A stretch of 9,290 bases of DNA from Planctomycetota bacterium (GTDB taxonomy: Bacteria; Planctomycetota; Brocadiia; SM23-32): the NCBI GenBank assembly GCA_030604585.1, contig JAUVVP010000042.1:1-9290 (forward strand), in the 5' to 3' direction. This document shows, piece by piece, positions 1 through 6,655 of this stretch (position 1 is the stretch's first letter; the number at the start of each line of letters is the position of its first letter). Made by a program: the position numbers and the translations under genes. The notes under the pieces were generated by a model, which was given only the letters and a program-made list of their open reading frames with translations, was not told the origin of the DNA and ran no database searches.

Positions 1-77
1 CAACCGCCGTCGGCGTGGTCGTGGCGGTCGAGAACCTCGGCGGTCACGGCACCACGGGCGGCATAGTAAGTCCCTAG
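1..77 (+). CDS. 3' end of an unidentified upstream gene (partial)
   Basis: The third forward frame is open from the left edge to a TAG at 75-77 and gives 24 residues, starting TAVGVVVAVENLGG and ending GGIVSP. The first 19 complete codons almost all end in G or C, matching the third-position bias of the genes downstream, whereas the competing frame reads as arginine-rich low-complexity peptide. The short valine-rich stretch could be the end of a membrane segment or a beta-strand. Too little is visible to name a family. It lies upstream of the export lipoprotein in the same direction, so it may belong to the same cluster. It could also be non-coding; the call rests on codon bias alone. Confidence 0.4.
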   Translation, partial: TAVGVVVAVENLGGHGTTGGIVSP

Positions 78-192
78 CCAGACGGCTCTGCATGCGGCCG
101 CGCGGAGCGCCGTCGGCGCGCTGTAAGGTCCCGGGCCTTTCCGAACGGGAAGAAGCCGCCGGCGGTGCCCGTGCCGGCCCAAGGGGAGAACG
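78..192. other. 115-base intergenic leader of the export gene, with two small inverted repeats
   Basis: This gap separates the putative upstream gene end from the export lipoprotein. It holds a 6-bp hairpin at 137-152 (CTTTCC, loop GAAC, GGGAAG, one T-G wobble) and a GCCGGC inverted repeat at 158-163 and 173-178 with a 9-base spacer, just ahead of the ribosome binding site. A short GCGCC/GGCGC repeat lies at 107-119. I see no convincing -35/-10 pair, no sigma-54 motif and no terminator with a T-tract. Short GC-rich repeats arise easily by chance at this base composition, so only the GAAC hairpin deserves any weight. Confidence 0.3.
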
Positions 193-1302
193 ATGTACAG
201 AGCGGCGGCGTTGTTGCTGCTGGGCGGCGTTGTCTGGGGCTGCAGCCACCTCGACTTCGACATGGACTCCAGTGAGCCCGCCTGGGGCGAAGCCTACCTG
301 GAAGAAGAAGGGGCGGGCGAATACCTGCGGATGGAACGGCTGGCCAAGGCCCTGGCCACCTGGGAAAAGGAACGAGGGGAGTCGCCTGCCGACTACCTCC
401 TCGGCACCGGCGACGTGCTCGAGGTGAGCATCTTCGCCCTGGAGGTCCCCGACCAGTTAACGGTCTTGACCCGCACCGTTTCACGCCATGGTTTCATCAC
501 CTTGCCGTGGGCGGGCAACGTCCGGGCGAGCGGACTGAGTGCCTCGCAGTTGGAGGAGCGCGTCAAAGGCGCCTACGCGGGCACATACCTGAAACAGCCG
601 CAAGTGACCGTCCACGTCGCCGGGTACCGCAGCGCGCCCGTCGTCGTGACGGGAGCCGTCTACAAGCCGGGGCTCTTTTTCCTCACCGCCAACAGAAGCA
701 CCGTGCTGGAGTGCCTCGCCATGGCCGGAGGCCTGACGATCACCGCCGGCGAAAACGCCCTCATCGTCCACGGCGGCAACAGCCTTCCTCTGACCTCCAG
801 CGACGGCAGCCCTGCCGACGAAAGCGCACGGAGGGCGGCCGCCTCACTGGCCGACCCCGAGCGCACGACTACCCCCGTCGATCTGAAGGAATTGATCGAC
901 GAGGGGAACATGCTCCTCAACCTGACAGTGAGGGGCGGTGACGTGCTCATTGTCCCGCCGAGGGTCAACAACTACATCTACGTCCTCGGCTACGTGCGTC
1001 GGCCGGGAGCCTACAGGCTGGACGAGGCGAGCCGGCTGGACGCCCTGCGGGCAGTGGCCCTGGGCGGCGGTCTGGCAACCATTGCCCGACCGTCGAATTC
1101 CTTCCTGATCAGGAAAACGAGCGAGAGGCAGACAGCCATACCGGTGAACCTGAAGAAGATCGCGCGCGGCGAGCTGCCGCCGCTGTTGCTCGAACCTGGC
1201 GACACGCTGATTGTCGGCACGACTACGTTCGGACGTATGACGGAGTTCCTCGCACCCAGCATGGGTGCAACCGTTTCGGCCTCGGCCGCGGTGAGTCCAT
1301 AG
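193..1302 (+). CDS. Wza-like polysaccharide export (OPX) outer-membrane lipoprotein
   Basis: The 369-residue product resembles OPX proteins, which form the periplasm-spanning and outer-membrane exit channel for capsule or exopolysaccharide. Residues 1-17 look like a lipoprotein signal: MYR, a hydrophobic run, then VVWGC with the modified cysteine at C17. Tryptophan at -2 is not typical of a lipobox. A Poly_export domain spans about 67-142 (DYLLGTGDVLEVSIF near its start). Two SLBB-type segments follow, about 147-256 (VVVTGAVYKPG) and 261-343 (YVLGYVRRPGAY, ending EPGDTLIVG). The first is interrupted by a loop rich in Ser, Asp and Ala at about 199-226. The C-terminal tail after residue 345 is short. 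The start is supported by AAGGGGAG four bases upstream. The gene heads the cluster, 52 bases before its usual partner, a Wzc-like kinase. The family call is firm; the glycan exported is unknown. Confidence 0.92.
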   Translation: MYRAAALLLLGGVVWGCSHLDFDMDSSEPAWGEAYLEEEGAGEYLRMERLAKALATWEKERGESPADYLLGTGDVLEVSIFALEVPDQLTVLTRTVSRHGFITLPWAGNVRASGLSASQLEERVKGAYAGTYLKQPQVTVHVAGYRSAPVVVTGAVYKPGLFFLTANRSTVLECLAMAGGLTITAGENALIVHGGNSLPLTSSDGSPADESARRAAASLADPERTTTPVDLKELIDEGNMLLNLTVRGGDVLIVPPRVNNYIYVLGYVRRPGAYRLDEASRLDALRAVALGGGLATIARPSNSFLIRKTSERQTAIPVNLKKIARGELPPLLLEPGDTLIVGTTTFGRMTEFLAPSMGATVSASAAVSP

Positions 1303-1354
1303 CAGGCTGCGTGCCGAGGACCGCCGGACGGCAGAGCACACATGGGATGCAAAT

Positions 1355-3637
1355 ATGAACAGCAAAGGAATGGGGCGCAGCGCGCCGGATAGTCAGGCAG
1401 AGGCCGGCCGCAGAACAGCCAGCCCGGAGCTGAAGCAGTACGTGGGCATACTGCGCCGCCGCATCTGGGCGGTGCTGACCGCCTTCGTCATCGTCGTTAC
1501 CCTCGGGACGGTGCACGCCTTCAAGGCGACCCCCATGTTCCTGGGCCAGGCCAAGGTCCTCATCGAGAAACAGACCCCGCACGTGATGGACTTCGAGGAC
1601 GTGGTGGAGTTGGAGGTGCGCGACCGCAACTACTACAAGACCCAGGAGGAACTGCTGCGAAGCCGCACCGTCCTGCAGAAGGCCCTTGAAGCGCCCGGAA
1701 TGCGCGAGCTCTTCGAAGGGGACGCCGGGGGCACAGCCACCTCGTCGCTGCTGAGCGAGATCAGGCGGACCGTCTCCGCCCTGCTGGGCACTCCCCCCGC
1801 CCGGCCGCCCGAGCCCTGGCAGAGACTGCGCACGGTAATCAGCGTCGAGCAGATGCGCAACACCCACCTGCTGGCCATCAGCGTGGAGAACCCGGACCCG
1901 GCCCGCGCCGCCCGGATCGCCAACGCGGTGGCCGGCTCGTTCCAACGCTACCACCTGGAGCGCAAGTTGGCCGTCAGCAACGAAGCCTTCGCCTTCCTGC
2001 AAGACCAGACCGAAGAACAGCAGCAGAAGCTCATCGAAGCGGAGAACACGCTCCAGCGCTTCCGTGAGCAGGTCAAGATCGTCTCACTGGATGTCGGGGA
2101 CACGGGCAACCCGGTGCTGGTGCGGCTCAGAAGGTTGAACGCGGAACTCACCCAGGCGCAGTTGAGGCGCATAGCCCTTGAGGCCGAACTCAAGGTCGTG
2201 GAGGAAGCCGTCAGCGCCGACGATGAGAAGCTCCTGTCCGGCAACGACAGCCTCCTTTCCCTGCCGCAGGTGCGGGCCGATCCCACGGTGGCCGCAATCC
2301 GGGCCGGCCTTGTGGACGCCGAGAAGGAAGCGATGGCCCTTGCGGACACCTACGGGCCGGACCATCCCCAACTGCGGGCGGCCGAGGCCAAGGTGGACTT
2401 GCTGCGCTCAAAGCTGCGGGAAGCTCTGGGCCAGATTGCCAGTTCGCTCGCCCCGCAGTTGGAGACGCTCGGCGGCCGGGAGCAGGAACTCCACAGCCAA
2501 TACGAGACGCAGAACCAGCTCGCGCTCGAGCTGGCCAGGCACTCGCTCATCTATGGCCGTCTCCAGAACGAGGTCGCGCGCCAGCGCCGGCTCTTCGACG
2601 TACTGGTGGAACGAATGCGGGAGGTGGACCTGACCACGGGCTATACCAAGACCAACGTTGAAGTGGTCGAAGCCGCTGAGATAGCCAGGCTGCCCATCAG
2701 GCCGAGGAAAGTCCGGCTGGTCGTCACGTCGGTCATAATGGGGCTGCTGCTGGGCATCGCTCTGGCCTTCTTCTTCGAGTACATGGACGACACGATCAAG
2801 ACGCCCGAGGACCTGGAAGACCGGGTCGGGGTGCCCGTGCTGGGCTTTGTCCCCGCAATGAACACCAAGGGAACGGCAGCCGAGAGCTTTGCCCACCGGG
2901 GGATGGTCAGCGCGCTGGAGCCCAGTTCGTCCGTGACGGAGGCATACCGCAACATCCGCACCAGCCTGTTCTTCTCCGCTCCGCCGGAGGAGGCCAGAGC
3001 ATTGGTGATCACGTCAGGAGGCCCGGGCGACGGCAAGACGACAACGGCCGCCAACCTGGCCCTCGTCATCGCCCAGAGCGGCAAGCGTGTGCTGCTTGTG
3101 GATGCGGACTTCCGGCGTCCCATGCTGCACAACGTCTTCCGCATCAGGTCGCGCACCGGCGTCACTACCGTCCTGGTGGGCGAGGCAAGCCTCGAAGAGG
3201 CCGTGCGGCAGCCCTGCAACAACGGCAAACCGATAGACAACCTGGACGTCCTGATCGCCGGACCCAAGCCGCCCAACCCCGCCGAACTCCTCGATTCGGA
3301 ACGCATGCGGCAGCTGCTCGAAGAGGCACGCCAGAAGTACGACCGCGTGCTGGTGGACACGCCCCCCGTGCTGTTCGTCACCGACGCAAGCATCCTCGGC
3401 GCCATAAGCGACGGCGTCATCATGGTGGTGAAATCCGCCAAGAACACCCGGTCGCTGGCCACCCGTGCCCGCGAGCAGCTTGAGGGCGTCAACGCCCGCA
3501 TCCTCGGGGGCATCCTGAACGACGTGCGCGTGTCCCACCTGGGCTACTACTACTCGGACTACTACTATCACGGGTATTCCCGATACTACCGTGATTACGA
3601 CAGCGCTTACTACTCCGGCAAGGGCGGCGACAGATAG
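1355..3637 (+). CDS. Wzc-like polysaccharide co-polymerase / BY-family tyrosine kinase
   Basis: The 760-residue inner-membrane protein joins a Wzz-type chain-length domain to a cytoplasmic bacterial tyrosine kinase. TM1 lies at about 37-54 and TM2 at about 453-475, preceded by the proline-rich LPIRPRK segment typical of co-polymerases. Between them is a long periplasmic, largely helical region (roughly 205-430). The kinase shows the EX2RX2R oligomerisation motif at E529-R532-R535, Walker A GPGDGKTT (556-563), Walker A' LLVDADFRRP (580-589) and Walker B VLVDTPP (665-671). The C-terminus carries 12 tyrosines between residues 731 and 753, the expected autophosphorylation cluster. In the family, trans-phosphorylation of this tail controls ring assembly and polymer length. 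The start is the ATG after a weak GGGA at 1344-1347. The next gene encodes the matching type of phosphatase. Kinase and co-polymerase are fused in one chain as in Gram-negative Wzc, not split as in Gram-positive CapA/CapB. Confidence 0.95.
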   Translation: MNSKGMGRSAPDSQAEAGRRTASPELKQYVGILRRRIWAVLTAFVIVVTLGTVHAFKATPMFLGQAKVLIEKQTPHVMDFEDVVELEVRDRNYYKTQEELLRSRTVLQKALEAPGMRELFEGDAGGTATSSLLSEIRRTVSALLGTPPARPPEPWQRLRTVISVEQMRNTHLLAISVENPDPARAARIANAVAGSFQRYHLERKLAVSNEAFAFLQDQTEEQQQKLIEAENTLQRFREQVKIVSLDVGDTGNPVLVRLRRLNAELTQAQLRRIALEAELKVVEEAVSADDEKLLSGNDSLLSLPQVRADPTVAAIRAGLVDAEKEAMALADTYGPDHPQLRAAEAKVDLLRSKLREALGQIASSLAPQLETLGGREQELHSQYETQNQLALELARHSLIYGRLQNEVARQRRLFDVLVERMREVDLTTGYTKTNVEVVEAAEIARLPIRPRKVRLVVTSVIMGLLLGIALAFFFEYMDDTIKTPEDLEDRVGVPVLGFVPAMNTKGTAAESFAHRGMVSALEPSSSVTEAYRNIRTSLFFSAPPEEARALVITSGGPGDGKTTTAANLALVIAQSGKRVLLVDADFRRPMLHNVFRIRSRTGVTTVLVGEASLEEAVRQPCNNGKPIDNLDVLIAGPKPPNPAELLDSERMRQLLEEARQKYDRVLVDTPPVLFVTDASILGAISDGVIMVVKSAKNTRSLATRAREQLEGVNARILGGILNDVRVSHLGYYYSDYYYHGYSRYYRDYDSAYYSGKGGDR

Positions 3638-3663
3638 GAACGGCGCCGCCCAGCGGCAGTTCC
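3637..3663 (+). promoter_or_regulatory. Intercistronic hairpin between kinase and phosphatase genes
   Basis: An outer stem GGAAC (3637-3641) pairs with GTTCC (3659-3663), and an inner stem GCCGC (3645-3649) pairs with GCGGC (3653-3657) around a three-base loop. A small asymmetric internal loop separates the stems, giving ten base pairs in all. The first G is the last base of the kinase stop codon. No T-tract follows, so it is not a classical intrinsic terminator. Possible roles are mRNA 3'-end stability, a partial terminator, or a pause or recognition site for the NusG paralog encoded downstream. Confidence 0.45.
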
Positions 3664-3693
3664 GCCCACCGTCCAGATTGATCGGCCCGGCAG

Positions 3694-4512
3694 ATGGCTT
3701 TGGACCTCCGCATGGTTGACATCCACGCCCACCTCCTCCCCGGGCTGGACGACGGCCCGACGAGCACGGGCGAGGCCCTGCGGATGTGCGAACTCTACGT
3801 GGCGGAGGGCGTGAGCACGGTCGTTGCGACGCCGCATCAGTTGGACCATCGTTTCAACGTCCCTCCCGTTGCGGTGCGCGAGGCGGTGGACGAGCTTTCC
3901 GAGGCTTGTGGGCGGCGCGGACTGGAGCTGGAGATCCTTCCCGGTGGCGACGTCAGGCTCCAGCCGGAGCTTCTGCACGCGTTGGAAGCCCGCGAGGTGC
4001 TGACCCTGGCCGACGCCGGCGCCTACCTGCTGCTGGAGCTGCCCCCCTTGATAGTGCCCAGCATCAACGGCCTGGTCTTCGAGCTTGCCTTGCGGGGGAT
4101 CACCCCCGTGCTGAGCCATCCCGAACGTAACCTCGAACTGTGGCGCAAGCCGCACCGACTGGCCGAATTGGTCGAACACGGCTGCCTGGTGCAGATAACG
4201 GCCGGTTCCCTTCTGGGTGCATTTGGCCGGCCGGCTCGACAGGCCGCAGAGCGCTTCCTGAAGGCGGGGCTGGTCCACGTCGTGGCCACCGATGCCCATG
4301 CGGCCGATGGGCCTCGTGCGCCGGCACTGAAGCGGGCTGCAAATCGGCTGGCCTCCCTGGCAGGCGGGCAGACGGCGCGCAGCCTGCTGTGGGAGAACCC
4401 GAAGAGGATCATTAGCACTGAAGGCCCTGAGCCCGAAGCGGCCACCCGGCCCCCGGCAGATGAAGACGCCACCAGAGCTTGCGACTCCACTCCCTCAAAG
4501 ACATCCGGCTGA
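3694..4512 (+). CDS. PHP-family (CpsB/YwqE-like) tyrosine-protein phosphatase
   Basis: The 272-residue product matches the PHP metal-dependent phosphatases that remove phosphate from BY-kinases. Visible motifs are DIHAHLLPGLDDGP (9-22; ligands D9/H11/H13 and D19/D20), ATPH (45-48), GGDVR (84-88), SHPERN (141-146) and ATDAH (198-202), followed by ENPKRI (234-239) near the domain end. In the CpsB group the GGD position is usually GxE, so D86 appears to replace a metal-binding glutamate. The last 30 or so residues are acidic, proline-rich and probably disordered. The substrate is most likely the tyrosine tail of the kinase encoded 56 bases upstream. Two starts are possible: ATG 3694, or the in-frame ATG 3712, six codons later and just before the first metal motif. 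Neither has a clear ribosome binding site. The stop lies two bases before the next ATG, implying translational coupling. Confidence 0.9.
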   Translation: MALDLRMVDIHAHLLPGLDDGPTSTGEALRMCELYVAEGVSTVVATPHQLDHRFNVPPVAVREAVDELSEACGRRGLELEILPGGDVRLQPELLHALEAREVLTLADAGAYLLLELPPLIVPSINGLVFELALRGITPVLSHPERNLELWRKPHRLAELVEHGCLVQITAGSLLGAFGRPARQAAERFLKAGLVHVVATDAHAADGPRAPALKRAANRLASLAGGQTARSLLWENPKRIISTEGPEPEAATRPPADEDATRACDSTPSKTSG

Positions 4513-4514
4513 CA

Positions 4515-6053
4515 ATGCCCAGAAGCGATCAAACGCGGGACGCACTCCGCGGCATGGCACGGGGAAGTGCCGTCACTGCGGTGGTGCTGTCCCCGTGGCT
4601 CTTCGGCGCCGCGGAGCCCTGGGCCTATCTGCTGATCTGCCTGATGGTGGGGGCGGGCGTGGCTCTCTGGCTCCTCTCGCTGATCGGCGACCCATATCCG
4701 ATCGTGCGCGCCCCCGGGCTGACGGTGGCCCTGGCGGCCTTTCTGGGCTTCGCATTGCTACAGATGCTGCCCCTGCCCTATCGTCTGGTCAAGGCGGTCA
4801 GCCCCGTCTCGGCGGAAGCGCAGTCCGCTCGCAGTCGGGTCTTCGAGCAGGCAGGGGTTGGGCAGTTCATGCCGCCGGGGCTCCAGGAGGGGCCGCACCT
4901 GGCGACGCTTTCGGCGTCGGCAGCCGGCACCCGCCGCAGCTTCTACCTGCTGACGGCCTATGTTGGCCTCTTTCTGGTCTCGGCCAACACATTCACGGAC
5001 TGGCCGCAGATGCGCAGGGGCGCCTCAGTCGTTGCCGCCGTCGGTTTCGTGATGGTGGTCTTCGCGCTGGCGCAGAAGTTCTCCGGCACGGACAGCATCT
5101 ACTGGTTCCACAAACCCCGCTACGGGGGCGACATCTTCGGCCCCTTCACCAATCGCAATCACTTCGGCGGCCACATCAACATGACCTTCGGCCTCACCTT
5201 CGGCCTGCTGATGGCGGCCAGCCGCAGGGCGGCACTTGGGAAGCTGTCCACGTGGCGCGAGAAGATGGCATGGCTCTCCACCGCGGGGGCAAGCCGGATC
5301 ACACTGTTGGCCTTCGCCCTGGGGCTGATGGGCGCCGCCGTGTGCGTGTCGCTCTCGCGGGGCGCGATAACCAGCCTGGCCGCCTCGCTGGGCATCGTGG
5401 GCGTCGTGGGCGCGCTGCACGGCGGCATGCCTCAACGGGGTCACCTGATGGCCGCCGTCGCCCTGCTGATCCTGGCCGCCCTGCTGTGGCTCGGATGGCG
5501 ACCCGTGGTGGACAGGCTGGACACTCTGGCCCAGGTGGCCAGGCATCCATTGGCCGAGGCCCGCACCACCGCCACGTTAGGCACGCTGCGTGTCTTCTGC
5601 GCGGGCCCTTTGTTCGGGTGCGGCTTCGGCAGCTTCCAGCACGTCTTCCCGGCCTTCCAGAGCCCCAGCATCCAGATCGGCCGGTGGCTGCACGCTCACA
5701 ACGATTACGCCCAACTGCTGGCTGAGGGCGGCATCGTCGGAGCCCTGCTCGTCGTAGTGGCGGGCTGCCTGTTCGCGGTCACCGTCGGACGGCGCTTCGC
5801 GACTGCCCCGGCTGACGGCAGGGCCATGGTCGCCGGCCTCGCCGTGGGCATCCTGGCCATCGGGCTGCACAGCCTTTTCGACTACAGCTTGCACAAACCG
5901 GCCAACGCCCTGCTGCTGGCTGCAATATGTGGGATGTGTGTCGCTGCCGTCCATCTGCCCGACGGGGGCAGGAGGGAGCATGGCGAGGGAAACAGGAATA
6001 AACGAAAGAGACGAACGCAGAAGAGACGGCCGCCGGAGGGTGCCGACGCCTGA
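4515..6053 (+). CDS. O-antigen ligase / Wzy-type polymerase family membrane protein
   Basis: The 512-residue polytopic inner-membrane protein has about ten or more hydrophobic segments. Family signatures are GPFTNRNHFGG (209-219), SLSRGA (279-284), the strongly conserved HAHNDYAQLLAEGGIVG (393-409) in the large periplasmic loop, and HSLFDYSLHKPAN (452-464) before the last membrane segment. Members polymerise undecaprenyl-linked repeat units or transfer finished glycan to lipid A or protein; sequence alone does not separate Wzy from WaaL. I chose ATG 4515, two bases after the phosphatase stop. An upstream TTG at 4479 would add 12 residues and overlap that gene by 34 bases. The C-terminus ends in a very basic cytoplasmic tail (about 485-506, including NRNKRKRRTQKRR). 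Its last 24 codons overlap the next gene. Neighbouring co-polymerase and OPX genes favour a polymerase role. Confidence 0.88.
   Translation: MPRSDQTRDALRGMARGSAVTAVVLSPWLFGAAEPWAYLLICLMVGAGVALWLLSLIGDPYPIVRAPGLTVALAAFLGFALLQMLPLPYRLVKAVSPVSAEAQSARSRVFEQAGVGQFMPPGLQEGPHLATLSASAAGTRRSFYLLTAYVGLFLVSANTFTDWPQMRRGASVVAAVGFVMVVFALAQKFSGTDSIYWFHKPRYGGDIFGPFTNRNHFGGHINMTFGLTFGLLMAASRRAALGKLSTWREKMAWLSTAGASRITLLAFALGLMGAAVCVSLSRGAITSLAASLGIVGVVGALHGGMPQRGHLMAAVALLILAALLWLGWRPVVDRLDTLAQVARHPLAEARTTATLGTLRVFCAGPLFGCGFGSFQHVFPAFQSPSIQIGRWLHAHNDYAQLLAEGGIVGALLVVVAGCLFAVTVGRRFATAPADGRAMVAGLAVGILAIGLHSLFDYSLHKPANALLLAAICGMCVAAVHLPDGGRREHGEGNRNKRKRRTQKRRPPEGADA
5971..5975 (+). promoter_or_regulatory. Ribosome binding site fixing the start of the TPR-like gene
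   Basis: GGAGG lies four bases before ATG 5980, inside the end of the upstream ligase-family gene. It favours this ATG over an in-frame ATG at 5929, which would add 17 residues and has no comparable site. The spacing is a little short but workable. Confidence 0.55.
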
Positions 6054-6573
6054 GCAGGCCCGGGGAGCGTTCGCGCACCTGGTGGTCCGCGCGGCTGCGG
6101 TGGCCCTCCTCGCCCTTCTGGCCACACTGAGCCTTGGGGAAGTGGGCGAGCTGAGGGGCGAGATGGCCTTCGCGCGCTTCTACAGGCTGTTGCGGCTTGC
6201 CAACATCTCCGAAGGGTCGGGGCGCCCCATGGAGCTGGCGACGGCCGTGCAGAGCGCGTCCGCCGAGGCCGAGCTGGTGATGACGTTCAGCAGGAGGAAT
6301 CCCGAGGCCCTGCGGCTGATCGCCGCTGCGTACCTATCCTGGTCCGAGAGCCCCACGCTGGACCCGATGCTGCGTCTGCGCCTGGGCGAGAAGGCGGTCG
6401 CAGCCGCAGCGCTGGCTGCGCGCGCAGCACCGAGCGACTACGAGACCTGGCTCTGGCTGGCGCGGGCACAGACTTCCATCGGCCTGTGGGAGCAGGCACA
6501 GGTGTGCCTGCGGCGCGCCCGGGCCCTGGCACCGCCGGGGATGGAGCTTCGGATCTACCCCGAGCCGGCATGA
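5980..6573 (+). CDS. Small membrane-anchored TPR-like protein
   Basis: The 197-residue product begins with a highly charged segment (RDERRRDGRRR near 10-20), followed by one membrane helix at about 32-51 (LVVRAAAVALLALLATLSL) and an alanine- and leucine-rich helical domain. Residues about 150-187 resemble a TPR unit (YETWLWLARAQTSIGLWEQA, then CLRRARALAPP), and 85-148 may form weaker repeats. The charge pattern suggests an N-in anchor with the helical domain in the periplasm. The gene overlaps the preceding O-antigen ligase-family gene by 74 bases in a different frame. TPR modules often accompany or are fused to this ligase/polymerase family, so a scaffold role for the polymerase is a reasonable inference. 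No catalytic motif is visible. Confidence 0.72.
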   Translation: MARETGINERDERRRDGRRRVPTPEQARGAFAHLVVRAAAVALLALLATLSLGEVGELRGEMAFARFYRLLRLANISEGSGRPMELATAVQSASAEAELVMTFSRRNPEALRLIAAAYLSWSESPTLDPMLRLRLGEKAVAAAALAARAAPSDYETWLWLARAQTSIGLWEQAQVCLRRARALAPPGMELRIYPEPA

Positions 6574-6576
6574 CCA

Positions 6577-6607
6577 GGCCGGCGCGCTGGCGCTGCGCCA
6601 GCCGGCC
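6577..6607 (+). promoter_or_regulatory. Strong 12-bp bulged hairpin just upstream of the NusG-paralog gene
   Basis: GGCCGG (6577-6582) pairs with CCGGCC (6602-6607), and CTGGCG (6587-6592) pairs with CGCCAG (6596-6601) around the loop CTG. The bases CGCG (6583-6586) form a one-sided bulge. All 12 pairs are Watson-Crick. The hairpin starts three bases after the TPR-like gene stop and ends 48 bases before the NusG-paralog start. No T-tract follows, so it is not a standard intrinsic terminator. It could be a pause or recognition hairpin for antitermination, an attenuator, or an mRNA stability element. Confidence 0.6.
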
Positions 6608-6640
6608 GCAGTGAGACGGGCAGGACCAACGCGTGTGACC

Positions 6641-6647
6641 GAGGTGG
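6641..6647 (+). promoter_or_regulatory. Ribosome binding site deciding the NusG-paralog start
   Basis: GAGGTGG lies eight bases before ATG 6656, an ideal spacing. It favours that ATG over in-frame GTG codons at 6611 and 6635, which would add residues unlike the family's N-terminus. Confidence 0.65.
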
Positions 6648-6655
6648 CGACTGAC

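Noticed and set aside
92..427. A 111-codon plus-strand open frame overlapping the export lipoprotein start
   Set aside because: Arg and Ala-rich shadow frame; the overlapping frame from 193 has a signal sequence, a ribosome binding site and Poly_export similarity.
1312..1333. TGCCG/CGGCA inverted repeat between the export and kinase genes, considered as a terminator
   Set aside because: Only five base pairs, a 12-base loop and no T-tract; expected by chance at this GC content.
2641..3513. A 290-codon minus-strand open frame inside the kinase domain
   Set aside because: Ser, Arg and Thr-rich shadow of a region that encodes intact Walker motifs on the plus strand.
4293..4311. GCCCAT/ATGGGC inverted repeat
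   Set aside because: It lies inside the phosphatase coding sequence, right after and over the ATDAH motif region, and is explained by codon use.
4479..4514. TTG 4479 as the start of the ligase-family gene
   Set aside because: It would overlap the phosphatase by 34 bases without a clear ribosome binding site, while ATG 4515 sits two bases after the phosphatase stop.
4460..5725. A 421-codon plus-strand open frame overlapping the ligase-family gene
   Set aside because: Gly, Arg, Pro and His-rich product with no hydrophobic segments; the frame starting at 4515 has the membrane helices and family motifs.
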